Shown here in pieces: positions 1 to 9,625 of a DNA stretch of 22,080 nucleotides. How positions within the stretch are numbered: the first letter of the stretch is position 1; each line of letters starts with the position of its first letter. Below the pieces are notes generated by a model. The model was not told the origin of the DNA. It searched no databases and worked only from the letters and a program-made list of their open reading frames with translations. The stretch lies in contig CAZZBK010000104.1 of assembly GCA_964652155.1 (NCBI GenBank), positions 1-22,080 of the forward strand, written 5' to 3'. A program made the position numbers and the translations under genes. This stretch comes from CAZZBK01 sp964652155. Its GTDB lineage: Bacteria; Planctomycetota; Planctomycetia; Pirellulales; PNKZ01.

Positions 1-284
1 TTCAGGTAATTAAGTTAACAGGACGACCAACGGGAGTCCGTAAATACCGGCCTCGTGTTGCTCGGCCTACCAAGTTCATGATCTGCGGATCAATAAGCTG
101 CTTGATTCACCCGTTTCGATACGACGACTATCGTAGTCCGGCGGAGAGAGGCGAGCAACTTGTTAGAAGACGGGTGCTTGCTGAGAAGTAGGACGTTGAA
201 AGATCCAAGGACCCAGTTCCAATGAATGCCCGAGGATCAATGTTCAGAAGTAGCCGTTAGGACCTTGATCATTCCCTACGCCCC
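1..284. other. Gene-free left edge
   Basis: I see no convincing reading frame, RNA gene or repeat here. The segment lies just beyond the stop codon of the HerA-like ATPase gene, which is read leftward. By eye it is less GC-rich than the coding parts of the window. A few short inverted matches exist (for example CGATA/TATCG around 117-134), but none has the length or T-run of a convincing terminator. Confidence 0.5.
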
Positions 285-2666
<2,382 letters not shown>

Positions 2667-2763
2667 GGTTGCCGTCGCAATAAGAGTGTGGGGGAGGGAT
2701 GAATCCCTGGTCGTCATGGGTTACCGAGTTGAGCTTGCGCCCTTCGGGGATGCTGGTGATCTT

Positions 2764-2779
2764 CGCGTTCATGAACGCG
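2764..2779. promoter_or_regulatory. 16-bp perfect palindrome, possible operator
   Basis: CGCGTTCATGAACGCG is self-complementary over its full 16 bases, and TTC/GAA-type flanks extend it partly. It lies about 50-100 bases upstream of the two candidate starts of the ATPase gene. That position suits a dimeric repressor site, but no regulator is encoded nearby. Chance occurrence or a small repeat is possible. Confidence 0.3.
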
Positions 2780-2874
2780 GAACGACCACCTGACGATTGT
2801 CCTGGCTGTGCCCGGTTGCGGCAAGAGGTGGCGGCTTGCGTGAGCAAGACGCCCCAGCGTCATGGTCCGCATGC

Positions 2875-3024
2875 TCAGCGGAGTGCTCCACCGCGTATCG
2901 ACGAACCGCACGATGTTCCGTTGCCAGCGACGTGTCCCTTGTGCGTGTAGTACCAGCCATCGGTCTGCTTCCAATGCCAAGCCGAACCGCGCGAATTTCG
3001 TCGTTGTTTTCGAGGCCGTCCCAT
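2875..3024 (-). pseudogene. Remnant of a planctomycete-type tyrosine recombinase N-terminus
   Basis: From ATG 3024 the minus strand reads MGRPRKQRRNSRGSAWHWKQ followed by TDGWYYT. This resembles, from memory, the N-terminus of site-specific integrases that are abundant in Planctomycetota (an RPRK...GSAWHWKQTD.WYYT opening before the SAM-like DNA-binding domain). After about 30 residues the similarity is lost, and the frame stops after 49 residues. Other frames continue without a recognisable core-binding or catalytic R-H-R-Y domain, so about 90% of an integrase would be missing. I read this as a decayed or deleted mobile gene. The alternative is a fortuitous reading frame. A homology search with the 49-residue frame would decide. 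Confidence 0.5.
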
Positions 3025-3043
3025 CGTTGATTCCATTAATAAT

Positions 3044-3072
3044 TTGACCCGCCCCAAGGAGCCGTAGATATT
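3044..3072 (+). promoter_or_regulatory. Candidate sigma70-type promoter of the sulfatase gene
   Basis: TTGACC (3044-3049) and GATATT (3067-3072) are separated by 17 bases, the optimal spacing. The -35 box matches the consensus in five of six positions and the -10 box in four of six. Transcription would start near 3079, immediately before the hairpin at 3082-3107. Confidence 0.35.
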
Positions 3073-3081
3073 ACAATCGTG

Positions 3082-3107
3082 ACCACCACAGACTCGCCTG
3101 CGGTGGT
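3082..3107 (+). terminator. Leader hairpin followed by T-run
   Basis: Arms ACCACCACAG and CTGCGGTGGT pair over ten positions with one mismatch around the six-base loop ACTCGC. They are followed by GTGTTGTTTTTTG. This has the form of an intrinsic terminator on the plus strand, yet it lies just upstream of the sulfatase start, with no plus-strand gene before it. It could be an attenuator, a 5' mRNA stabiliser, or a copy of a dispersed palindrome. Confidence 0.45.
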
Positions 3108-3146
3108 GTGTTGTTTTTTGACGCGATATGTTGCAGAGAGGCCACC

Positions 3147-4853
3147 ATGCCGACTGAGCAGGAAGTAGCCGTGATACCACACCTCCGTTTTTTACGAGGT
3201 CACTGGCTACAGTTAATGACTCCACTCATCTTTGTAGCAGCCAACCTTCAGCTCGGAGTAGGTCCCGTTATTGCCGCTCCTTCCGACGACAAGCCGCGGC
3301 GGCCCAATGTGGTTATCATCCTCGCGGATGATCTCGGCTACAGCGACCTGGGTTGCTACGGCGGCGAGATCGCGACACCGAATCTCGATCGGCTGGCCAG
3401 CGGCGGCTTGCGATTCACGCAGGCGTATAACACGGCCCGTTGCTGGCCAAGCCGCGCGGCGATCATGACCGGCTATTACGCCCAACAGGTGCGGCGCGAC
3501 GCGCTGCCGGACATCGCGGGTGGCACCCGAGCAAGTCGACCCTCGTGGGCTCGACTGTTGCCCGATTATCTCAAGCCGCTCGGCTATCGTTGTTATCACA
3601 GCGGCAAGTGGCACATTGATGGCCCGGTGCTCGCCGGCGGCTTCGATAAATCGCTCGACATGCGAAACCAAGGGAACTTTTTTTCGGCCCAAGGCAACTC
3701 GATCGACGATCAGCCTGTAAAGCCTGCCGCCGATGAGACGGGCTACTACGCCACGATCGCGACGGCCGACCATGCCATCGAGTGCCTCAAGGAGCACGCC
3801 GCGCACCATGCCGATCGGCCGTTCATGCAGTACATCGCGTTCATCGCCCCGCATTTTCCCTTGCATGCGCTGCCCGAAGACATCGCCAAGTACAAAAGTC
3901 GTTACACGGCCGGCTGGGAGGCGCTCCGCGCCGAGCGGCATCAGCGACAGTTGAGCGCGGGACTACTCACGGCCAAGCTCTCGCCGTTGGAGCGTGAAGT
4001 CGGCCCGCCGTATCATTTTCCCGATGCATTCGTCAAGCTCGGCGCGGGCGAGGTCAATCGTCCGCTGCCGTGGAGCGAGTTGAACGACGAGCAGCGCACG
4101 TTTCAGGCCACCAAGATGGCCATCCACGCCGCGATGGTCGATCGCATGGATCGCGAGCTAGGGCGCGTGCTCGAGCAGTTGCGCGTCATGCACGCGCTCG
4201 ACAACACGCTCATCATATTCGCCTCCGACAACGGCGCGAGCGCCGAGATCATGGTCCGCAATGGCGGACACGACCCCCAAGCCACGCCAGGCTCGGCCGC
4301 CAGCTACTTGTGTCTCGGCCCGGGCTTTTCCAGCGCCGCCAACACCCCTTTCCGCCGTCATAAGACCTGGGTCCACGAAGGGGGCATCAGCACCCCGTTC
4401 ATCATGCACTGGCCTCAAGGGATTGCGGCGCGAGGCGAGTTGCGTCACAATCCGATCCACCTCATCGACGTCACGCCAACGGTGCTCGAGGTCGCGGGGA
4501 CGAAGCTGCCCGCCGAATGGAATGGAGTGCCGCTCCCTCCCTCGCCCGGTCGCAGCTTGCTGAGCGCGCTCAAGCCAGACGGCGCGGTTCAGCACGATTG
4601 CCTGTGGTGGCTGCATGAAGGGAATCGGGCCATTCGGGTCGGTGATTGGAAGCTCGTCGCGGCCAAGGGAGATCCCTGGGAACTGTACCAACTGGCCGAT
4701 GATCGCGGCGAGACTCATAATCTTGCGGCGCAGCACCCCGACAAGGTGCGCGAACTCGCAGCGCGTTGGCAGGCCGAAACCGACGCCATGATCCAACTGG
4801 CCAAATCGAGTCCGGCGCCGACCCAGCCAGCCCCGAAGAAAAAGAACCGTTGA
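3147..4853 (+). CDS. Secreted sulfatase (formylglycine-dependent, alkaline phosphatase fold)
   Basis: Hydrolyses sulfate esters, probably of a sulfated polysaccharide or glycoside; the true substrate cannot be read from sequence. Calcium ligands lie in ILADDLGYSD (Asp61, Asp62), and the sulfatase signature RCWPSRAAIMTG supplies Cys99, the residue converted to formylglycine. A FASDNGAS motif (Asp361, Asn362) completes the metal site. The protein is 568 aa, a normal length. I chose ATG 3147 because GAGAG at 3136-3140 is a reasonable ribosome site. A GTG at 3108 would start inside the T-run hairpin region, and ATG 3216 would give a shorter signal peptide. A hydrophobic segment ending VGPVIAAPS indicates export. 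The Lys-rich tail PKKKNR overlaps a hairpin at the stop. A sulfatase-maturing enzyme is not in the window. Confidence 0.93.
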   Translation: MPTEQEVAVIPHLRFLRGHWLQLMTPLIFVAANLQLGVGPVIAAPSDDKPRRPNVVIILADDLGYSDLGCYGGEIATPNLDRLASGGLRFTQAYNTARCWPSRAAIMTGYYAQQVRRDALPDIAGGTRASRPSWARLLPDYLKPLGYRCYHSGKWHIDGPVLAGGFDKSLDMRNQGNFFSAQGNSIDDQPVKPAADETGYYATIATADHAIECLKEHAAHHADRPFMQYIAFIAPHFPLHALPEDIAKYKSRYTAGWEALRAERHQRQLSAGLLTAKLSPLEREVGPPYHFPDAFVKLGAGEVNRPLPWSELNDEQRTFQATKMAIHAAMVDRMDRELGRVLEQLRVMHALDNTLIIFASDNGASAEIMVRNGGHDPQATPGSAASYLCLGPGFSSAANTPFRRHKTWVHEGGISTPFIMHWPQGIAARGELRHNPIHLIDVTPTVLEVAGTKLPAEWNGVPLPPSPGRSLLSALKPDGAVQHDCLWWLHEGNRAIRVGDWKLVAAKGDPWELYQLADDRGETHNLAAQHPDKVRELAARWQAETDAMIQLAKSSPAPTQPAPKKKNR

Positions 4854-4865
4854 AGCTTTCAACGG
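4847..4865. other. Hairpin over the sulfatase stop codon
   Basis: CCGTTGAA (4847-4854) and TTCAACGG (4858-4865) form a perfect 8-bp stem with a three-base loop, and the TGA stop lies within it. No T-run follows, so termination is uncertain. It may partly uncouple the sulfatase from the GTPase gene 24 bases downstream. Confidence 0.35.
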
Positions 4866-4888
4866 ACCGAACCTGCTGAGAGTTGAAC

Positions 4889-6730
4889 GTGGATTTTCAT
4901 CGCTGGGCCAACGACGTTCGCATGCTCAGCGACGCGATCAAGGTGTTGCAGGCCGAGGCCGAGTCGCTCGGCGCGCCGGCATGTGAGCGGCGTGAGTGGC
5001 ACGAACTGCTGCAACACAAGCTGCTGCCGCAAGTGTTGGGCGAACCGCTGTTGGTCGTCGCGGTCGTCGGCGGCACCAACGTCGGCAAGAGCATCGTCTT
5101 CAATCACCTTGCCGGCGAAGTGGCCAGCGGCGTGAGCCCGCTCGCCTCGAAGACCCGACACCCGGTCTGCTTGGCACCGCCGGGCTTCGTGGATGAGTCC
5201 GCGCTGCGTAAGATCTTTGCGGGCTTTGAACTCGCAGCCTGGCAACGCGCCGAAGACCCTTGGGACGAAGGGGAGACGCATCGCCTGTTCTGGCGCACCG
5301 GCGCGGCGGCACCACCCAGGCTGCTGTTGCTCGACACGCCCGACGTCGACTCCGACGCGGTCATCAACTGGCAACGGGCCGACATCGTGCGGCACGCCGC
5401 CGACGTGCTCGTGGCTGTATTGACCCAGCAAAAATACAACGACGCGGCCGTGAAGCAGTTCTTTCGCAAGGCGGCCGAGGCCGACAAGCCGGTGATCGTC
5501 GTCTTCAATCAGTGCGACCTGCACGACGATGCCCCGTACTGGAGCCACTGGCTGCGGACGTTCGTCTCGGAGACCGGCGCGAGTGTCGAGCTGGTGTACG
5601 TGTTGCCGCACGATCGCCAGGCCGCGCGCGAGTTGCGCCTGCCGTTTTACTTTGTGGGAGCCGACGGTCACGCGCCCCCCGCCGAGCAAACCAGCTTGCG
5701 CGACGAACTGGCCGCGCTCCGCTTCGACGCCATCAAGCTCCGCACGATGCGCGGGGCACTGCGCCGCGTGGTGGACGAGGAGCATGGCTTGCCCGCGTGG
5801 CTGCGCGAGATCGCCCACTCGGCACAGGAATTGGTCGCCGCGGGCGACTCGCTGCGCAACGCCACCGGACTGGCGCGCGTCGAATGGCCGAGCCTGCCCG
5901 TCGAGTTGCTCATCGCCGAGATTCAACCCTGGTGGGACCTGCGCCGCGGCACATGGTCGCGCCGCGTGCATGGCTTCTATCGAGTTTTGGGGACCGGCAT
6001 GACCTGGCCGCTGCGCAAGGCTTGGCAGGCCTATGCCGGACCGTCACGCGAACCCGCTGAGCTGTTCGCCGAACAAGAACGCCACGCGATCATCGAGGCC
6101 ATCGGCCGACTGTTCGACGAACTCGAACGACTGGCCCAACTGGGCAACGAACGTCTGCGCCCTCGGTTGCAGCAGTTGCTCGGCGGCCGCTCGCGCACCC
6201 AATTGCTCGAGCATGTGCTCGCCGAGCACCAGCGGTTGCCGGCGATCGACGAGTCGTATCGGCAATTCCTCGCCGCGCGACTCGATCAGTGGAGCCGCGA
6301 CAACCCGCTCTGGACCAACGTGCTGCACGCGACCGACCAGTTGCTCGCAGTCGCCCGACCGGCACTGACCGTGACGCTGTTCGTGGGCGGCGGCGCGCTG
6401 GCCAACGAGATGCTGCATCAAGCGACCACGCAGGTCGTTACGCACACGGCCACTCAAATCGCCACCGATGCCGCATTTGCCAGCGGCATTACTGCGGCCG
6501 GCGAGACCGTCGTCGGCGCGGCCGGCAAGACGCTCCAACAAGGACTCGCGCAGTTGATGCGGCAGCTCGATCGAGGTTTCACGCAACAGCGGGCCGCCTG
6601 GCTCGTCGGCTTCATCCAGCGCGAACTGCTCGGCGATCTGCTCGCCGAACTCGATCGCGGCACGACCCTCGTGCATGGCGCGACCATCGAGACCATCCAC
6701 GCCATCCTGCGCCGCTGGCAATCGCAATGA
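4889..6730 (+). CDS. Dynamin/Era-like GTPase with hydrophobic C-terminal region
   Basis: Predicted GTPase (613 aa). G1/P-loop GGTNVGKS has Lys67. The G3 position is DTPDVDS (Asp149), with Asp where the canonical DxxG motif has Gly. G4 is NQCD (207-210), a permitted variant of NKxD. A helical charged middle follows, then a hydrophobic Gly/Ala-rich stretch at roughly residues 489-550 (VTLFVGGGALANEM onward) that could insert in or lie on a membrane, so a role in membrane or cell-envelope remodelling is possible. GTG 4889 is chosen because GAGAG at 4878-4882 is six bases upstream; TTG 4883 would sit against that site. The gene follows the sulfatase by 35 bases, but a functional link is doubtful. 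An ATGA overlap at the stop opens a 30-codon frame that is cut by a palindrome. Confidence 0.82.
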   Translation: MDFHRWANDVRMLSDAIKVLQAEAESLGAPACERREWHELLQHKLLPQVLGEPLLVVAVVGGTNVGKSIVFNHLAGEVASGVSPLASKTRHPVCLAPPGFVDESALRKIFAGFELAAWQRAEDPWDEGETHRLFWRTGAAAPPRLLLLDTPDVDSDAVINWQRADIVRHAADVLVAVLTQQKYNDAAVKQFFRKAAEADKPVIVVFNQCDLHDDAPYWSHWLRTFVSETGASVELVYVLPHDRQAARELRLPFYFVGADGHAPPAEQTSLRDELAALRFDAIKLRTMRGALRRVVDEEHGLPAWLREIAHSAQELVAAGDSLRNATGLARVEWPSLPVELLIAEIQPWWDLRRGTWSRRVHGFYRVLGTGMTWPLRKAWQAYAGPSREPAELFAEQERHAIIEAIGRLFDELERLAQLGNERLRPRLQQLLGGRSRTQLLEHVLAEHQRLPAIDESYRQFLAARLDQWSRDNPLWTNVLHATDQLLAVARPALTVTLFVGGGALANEMLHQATTQVVTHTATQIATDAAFASGITAAGETVVGAAGKTLQQGLAQLMRQLDRGFTQQRAAWLVGFIQRELLGDLLAELDRGTTLVHGATIETIHAILRRWQSQ

Positions 6731-6819
6731 GCGCCACCATCGGCCTGTTGGGCATTCGTCTTAGCGCCGATCCTAAAACCGATGGGGACTGTCCCCGTCG
6801 GTTTTCGGTTTTAGGTTAG
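6727..6819 (+). CDS. Doubtful 30-aa frame overlapping the GTPase stop; perhaps a truncated second gene
   Basis: The ATG shares bases with the TGA of the GTPase gene (ATGA), the usual sign of translational coupling. The frame begins MSATIGLLGIRLSADP, then runs through the palindrome at 6772-6815, which supplies the remaining codons and leads to a TAG. I cannot assign a domain. Either the start of a coupled downstream gene was cut when the palindromic element arrived and the rest was lost, or the frame is fortuitous. No further coding sequence in this direction exists before the convergent aminotransferase gene. Confidence 0.2.
   Translation: MSATIGLLGIRLSADPKTDGDCPRRFSVLG
6772..6815. repeat. 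Nested REP-like palindrome between convergent genes
   Basis: AAACCGATGGGGAC (6776-6789) pairs with GTCCCCGTCGGTTT (6791-6804) over 14 positions with one mismatch and a one-base loop. An outer arm, CCTAAAACCGA (6772 onward), also matches TCGGTTTTAGG (6805-6815), so two alternative hairpins compete. GGGGACTGTCCCC-type palindromes are known to me as dispersed REP-like elements. It sits between the ends of the GTPase and aminotransferase genes, and could act as a bidirectional terminator. Confidence 0.7.
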
Positions 6820-6823
6820 ACAC

Positions 6824-8224
6824 TCAGCTCAACTTGCGGGCCACGTCGCTGAAAATGTTGAACAGCACGTCGAGGTACTCCCGAGCCTCGGCCAACGGCA
6901 TCACCAACGGCGGGCTGATGCGAATGACTTTGCCCGCCAGCGGGCCCAACAAGTGAATGGCGCGTCCTTGAGCGTCGCCGAGGTAACACGCCTCGACACA
7001 CGCGCGGGCCACCGCGTCGGCGGCGGTCGAGCCGAGCGTCGCGCACTCGATGCCCCACACGACCCCTTCGCCACGGACGTTCACAATCACGCCCGTCTGC
7101 TTGAGCCGTTGCAGACTTGCTTCGAGCAATTGCGAAAGCTGCTTGGCTTGGCTCAACACGTCGGTCGTCTCGTACTCGTCGAGCGTGGCCAACACGGCGG
7201 CGCTGGCCAGCGGGTTGGCGCTCCACGTGTCGCTTCCTTCGCCATACTGCATGGTTGCGAACACGTCGGCGCGGCCGACCGCGGCACTGACGGCGACACC
7301 GTTCCCCAGCCCCTTGCCGAGCACCACGATGTCCGGTTCCACGCCGTACTCGGTGAACGCGAATAGCGAACCGGTCCGGCCGAAGTTGGCTTGCACCTCG
7401 TCGAAGATGAACAGAATATCGTGCGCGCGGCAAAAGCGCTCGAGTAGTTGGATGTATTCTTTTTGCGGATGGAACGAGCCGCCGCCGCCCAGGTACGGTT
7501 CGGTAATCAGGCAGCAAATCCGCGCGCCATGCTCGTCCCACAGGGCATTGAGTTCGTCTTCGTATTTTCGCAAATCGAGCGGTTGCGCTCGGCGCTCGAT
7601 GCTCACGCACTCCTCGCGTGGGAAGGAGATGAATCGCACGCGCGGGTCACGTTCCTTGTCGGCCTCGCTACCCGTGACGGCACCGGCGAGCCCTTTTTTG
7701 CCGTGGAAACCGTAGCGCGTGCTGAGGATGATGTCCTCCCCCTCGCGGCGATCGAGTGACGCCCAGAGGGCTTTTTGAATGGCCTCGCTGCCGCTGGCCG
7801 CCCAGAGGACTTGCTCGCAGCGTGTACCGCCCGGCTGTGACTGCATCAGCTTGATGAGCCGTTCGCAGCAGACGGTTTCGACCTCGGTGATGGCGTTGTA
7901 GCCGTTGATCGTGACCGCCTCGCAAAACTCGCCCGCACTCTTGAGGTTCTGCAAGCCGAGGTAGTTGATGACCCGATTCCACCAGCGCGTCGGGTTGTGC
8001 CCCAGGTTCATCACGAGCACGCCGCTCGTGAAGTCGGCCAGCTTGCGTCCCTCGGGGGTCCAGTGATACGAGCCCGCGCTTTTGGCCAGCACGGCCGCGC
8101 TGGGCGTGAACGTGCGGATGCAGTGCGGCTCGACGGCCAGCAGCCGACGACGGATGTCGTTCGACTTGGGTTCGCCGGCGTGTTGAACAGGAGCGGGGAC
8201 CGTTGGTGCTTGGAGGGTGGCCAT
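6824..8224 (-). CDS. Class III (PLP-dependent) aminotransferase
   Basis: Transfers an amino group using pyridoxal phosphate; the likely amino donor and acceptor are not apparent. Typical fold-type I features are present: WAASGSEAIQKAL (cofactor phosphate binding), FDEVQ with Asp275 (pyridine nitrogen), VLGKGLGNG with the Schiff-base Lys304, and a GSDTWSANPLASAAVLATL segment. The length (466 aa) is normal for the ornithine/acetylornithine/omega-aminotransferase class. I start at ATG 8224 (MATLQAPT). The longer frame to 8278 would run into the 52-nt palindrome and is unlikely. The gene lies downstream of the oxidoreductase gene in the same direction, 110 bases apart, and is probably co-transcribed. 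The pairing with a sugar-type oxidoreductase suggests an amino-sugar or aminocyclitol substrate, which is inference. Confidence 0.9.
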   Translation of the reverse strand: MATLQAPTVPAPVQHAGEPKSNDIRRRLLAVEPHCIRTFTPSAAVLAKSAGSYHWTPEGRKLADFTSGVLVMNLGHNPTRWWNRVINYLGLQNLKSAGEFCEAVTINGYNAITEVETVCCERLIKLMQSQPGGTRCEQVLWAASGSEAIQKALWASLDRREGEDIILSTRYGFHGKKGLAGAVTGSEADKERDPRVRFISFPREECVSIERRAQPLDLRKYEDELNALWDEHGARICCLITEPYLGGGGSFHPQKEYIQLLERFCRAHDILFIFDEVQANFGRTGSLFAFTEYGVEPDIVVLGKGLGNGVAVSAAVGRADVFATMQYGEGSDTWSANPLASAAVLATLDEYETTDVLSQAKQLSQLLEASLQRLKQTGVIVNVRGEGVVWGIECATLGSTAADAVARACVEACYLGDAQGRAIHLLGPLAGKVIRISPPLVMPLAEAREYLDVLFNIFSDVARKLS

Positions 8225-8228
8225 GATG

Positions 8229-8259
8229 GAGACTGGAGACCGGAGGGGTGAGACTGGAG
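8229..8259 (-). repeat. Two direct 10-nt repeats upstream of the aminotransferase start
   Basis: CTCCAGTCTC (minus strand) occurs at 8250-8259 and again at 8229-8238, 21 bases apart, just before ATG 8224. The spacing is two helical turns. It may be a binding site, or low-complexity sequence of the kind that grows by slippage. No good Shine-Dalgarno was seen in this leader. Confidence 0.4.
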
Positions 8260-8274
8260 TAAAAGACACAAAAC

Positions 8275-8326
8275 CCAAGTCGGCGACTTGGTCGCCGTTT
8301 GTTCGGCGGCCGAGCCGCCGGCTTGG
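8275..8326. repeat. 52-nt palindromic element, copy 1
   Basis: Two 23-nt arms (8275-8297 and 8304-8326) flank a six-base spacer TTTGTT. The arms are complementary at 19 of 23 positions. The right arm, with core GGCCGAGCCGCCGGCTTGG, is identical over 23 bases to the right arm of copy 2 at 10421-10472, while the left arms differ at four positions and the spacers differ. It starts eight bases beyond the oxidoreductase stop codon. Confidence 0.85.
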
Positions 8327-8334
8327 GGCGGAAA

Positions 8335-9624
8335 TTACTTATTGACGCGCCCGGAGTACAAAACTTCGTATTCGCTTTTGCCTGGGGCGAACAACACGAG
8401 CCCGCCCCGCGGATGATCGATCTCGACGACACAATTCGGGGTGCCTGCGGCATGTTGGGCGAGAATGGCTTCCATCGCCTGCACCGCCGCGACGGTCTGA
8501 CGATCGGCGGCGACGTCGTTGTAAGCGAGTTGTCGAGCCGCCGCGAGACGCGCTCCACGCTCGGCCGCAGAACCGCCGAACTCGACATGCGCCACCTCAC
8601 GCACGAACCGCTCAAGCACTTCGATGCCGTAGCCCCGCTGCGAGCGTTCCTCCCAGGGCTCCAAGAACGAGCCGTTGTAGTGGTTGTTGATGTTGATCTT
8701 GCGCTGCAACGGGGTGCGTCCCTCGACGGTGCATTCAATGCCCCGCTTGCGACTGTGCGCATTCCAGACTCCGTTGTCGAAGCGGAACTGCACCTCCTGA
8801 TCGACATAGCCAGGAAAGTTGTCGGGCGTGACCCAACTGGTGTGAATGTCAAAGGCCGCGTCGCGACCATCGGCATACTCGTAGATCATCCGCAGTTGGG
8901 TCGAATCCCAAGTGTTGCCCTGTGCGGGGCCCACGAGCCCGCGCTGTCCGGTGCAGCTAATGCTCTTGAGCCGGCCGCCGAACGTGAAGTCGATCAGCTT
9001 GATGTAATGCACGGCGACATACGTGCCCGGGTTGCGTCCCGCGATCCACTCAGCGAACTGTCCGCCGCTGATGCTCTTGGGCTCCAGGAGCGTGCAGTAG
9101 CCGGTGTTCACGTGCTGCAATTCGCCGTCGGCCACGAGCGTGCGCAGCTTTTTGTGATCGGGGTCGAGCAGCTTGTGATACACGACCTTGGCCAGCACTT
9201 GGTTCTCGATCGCCAATTGTTCGAGCACGTCGAGTTCGGCGAGCGACAGGACCGACGGCTTCTCGATCAGCACGTGCTTGCCTGCTTGCAAGGCGCGCTG
9301 CGCCGCCGCAAAGTGTCGATCGTCGGGCGTGGCGACACAGACAAAATCGACGTCGCTCTTGAGCAATTGCCCGATCGAGTCGGGTTCGCAGTAGCTCTTG
9401 AAGGGCCCGATCCTGTCACCGGCCTGCTGGCGATACGCTTCAGCCCGGCTGCCGGTGCGGCTGGCCACCGCGACGAGCGGCACCTGCACGAGCCCGAATC
9501 GGGCGTCGAACACCCCTTGGGCATGGGCGAGTTCGAAGAAGGGTCGATAGGTCTCCTCGAAGATCATGCCCAGGCCGACCATGCCGCCTCGGAGACGATT
9601 GACTGCTAGCTTTGGGCTGCTCAT
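8335..9624 (-). CDS. Gfo/Idh/MocA-family NAD(P)-dependent oxidoreductase
   Basis: Cytoplasmic dehydrogenase of the family that oxidises sugars, inositols or their derivatives (429 aa). The Rossmann fingerprint is GMVGLGMIFEETY near residue 14. CVATPDDRH, then KHVLIEKPSVLS with the family Glu-Lys-Pro at 121-123 (Lys122 is the usual catalytic Lys), are all intact. A two-domain C-terminal alpha/beta region follows, with HYIKLIDF. No signal peptide is seen, unlike the many Tat-exported planctomycete relatives. The start ATG 9624 is supported by the domain beginning soon after. It is transcribed divergently from a GntR/FCD regulator across 111 bases, and precedes the aminotransferase gene. Substrate unknown. 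Confidence 0.9.
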   Translation of the reverse strand: MSSPKLAVNRLRGGMVGLGMIFEETYRPFFELAHAQGVFDARFGLVQVPLVAVASRTGSRAEAYRQQAGDRIGPFKSYCEPDSIGQLLKSDVDFVCVATPDDRHFAAAQRALQAGKHVLIEKPSVLSLAELDVLEQLAIENQVLAKVVYHKLLDPDHKKLRTLVADGELQHVNTGYCTLLEPKSISGGQFAEWIAGRNPGTYVAVHYIKLIDFTFGGRLKSISCTGQRGLVGPAQGNTWDSTQLRMIYEYADGRDAAFDIHTSWVTPDNFPGYVDQEVQFRFDNGVWNAHSRKRGIECTVEGRTPLQRKININNHYNGSFLEPWEERSQRGYGIEVLERFVREVAHVEFGGSAAERGARLAAARQLAYNDVAADRQTVAAVQAMEAILAQHAAGTPNCVVEIDHPRGGLVLFAPGKSEYEVLYSGRVNK

Positions 9625-9625
9625 C

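Larger units (their letters stand above)
2667..3146. other. Gene-poor spacer between divergent genes
   Basis: This spacer separates the leftward ATPase gene and the rightward sulfatase gene. It holds a 16-bp perfect palindrome, the remnant of an integrase start on the minus strand, a candidate sigma70-type promoter and a hairpin with a T-run, each listed separately. Other short open frames here overlap each other in different frames and have no recognisable product. Confidence 0.5.

Noticed and set aside
1..284. Possible end of a group II intron or other RNA element
   Set aside because: I looked for a domain V-like stem and other conserved ends because the composition differs from the rest, but found none.
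4859..5971. 370-codon minus-strand open frame opposite the GTPase gene
   Set aside because: Composition is rich in Arg, Gln and His without domain structure, and the P-loop GTPase occupies the other strand.
8275..8326. CRISPR-like repeat
   Set aside because: Only two copies exist, more than 2 kb apart, with no spacers between regular repeats and no cas genes.
7668..8876. 402-codon minus-strand open frame spanning the oxidoreductase/aminotransferase boundary
   Set aside because: It overlaps two well-supported genes in another frame and runs through the palindromic spacer, so it is a shadow frame.
8299..9609. 436-codon plus-strand open frame opposite the oxidoreductase gene
   Set aside because: The minus-strand frame contains all Gfo/Idh/MocA motifs; the plus-strand frame has none and is explained by GC-rich codon use.
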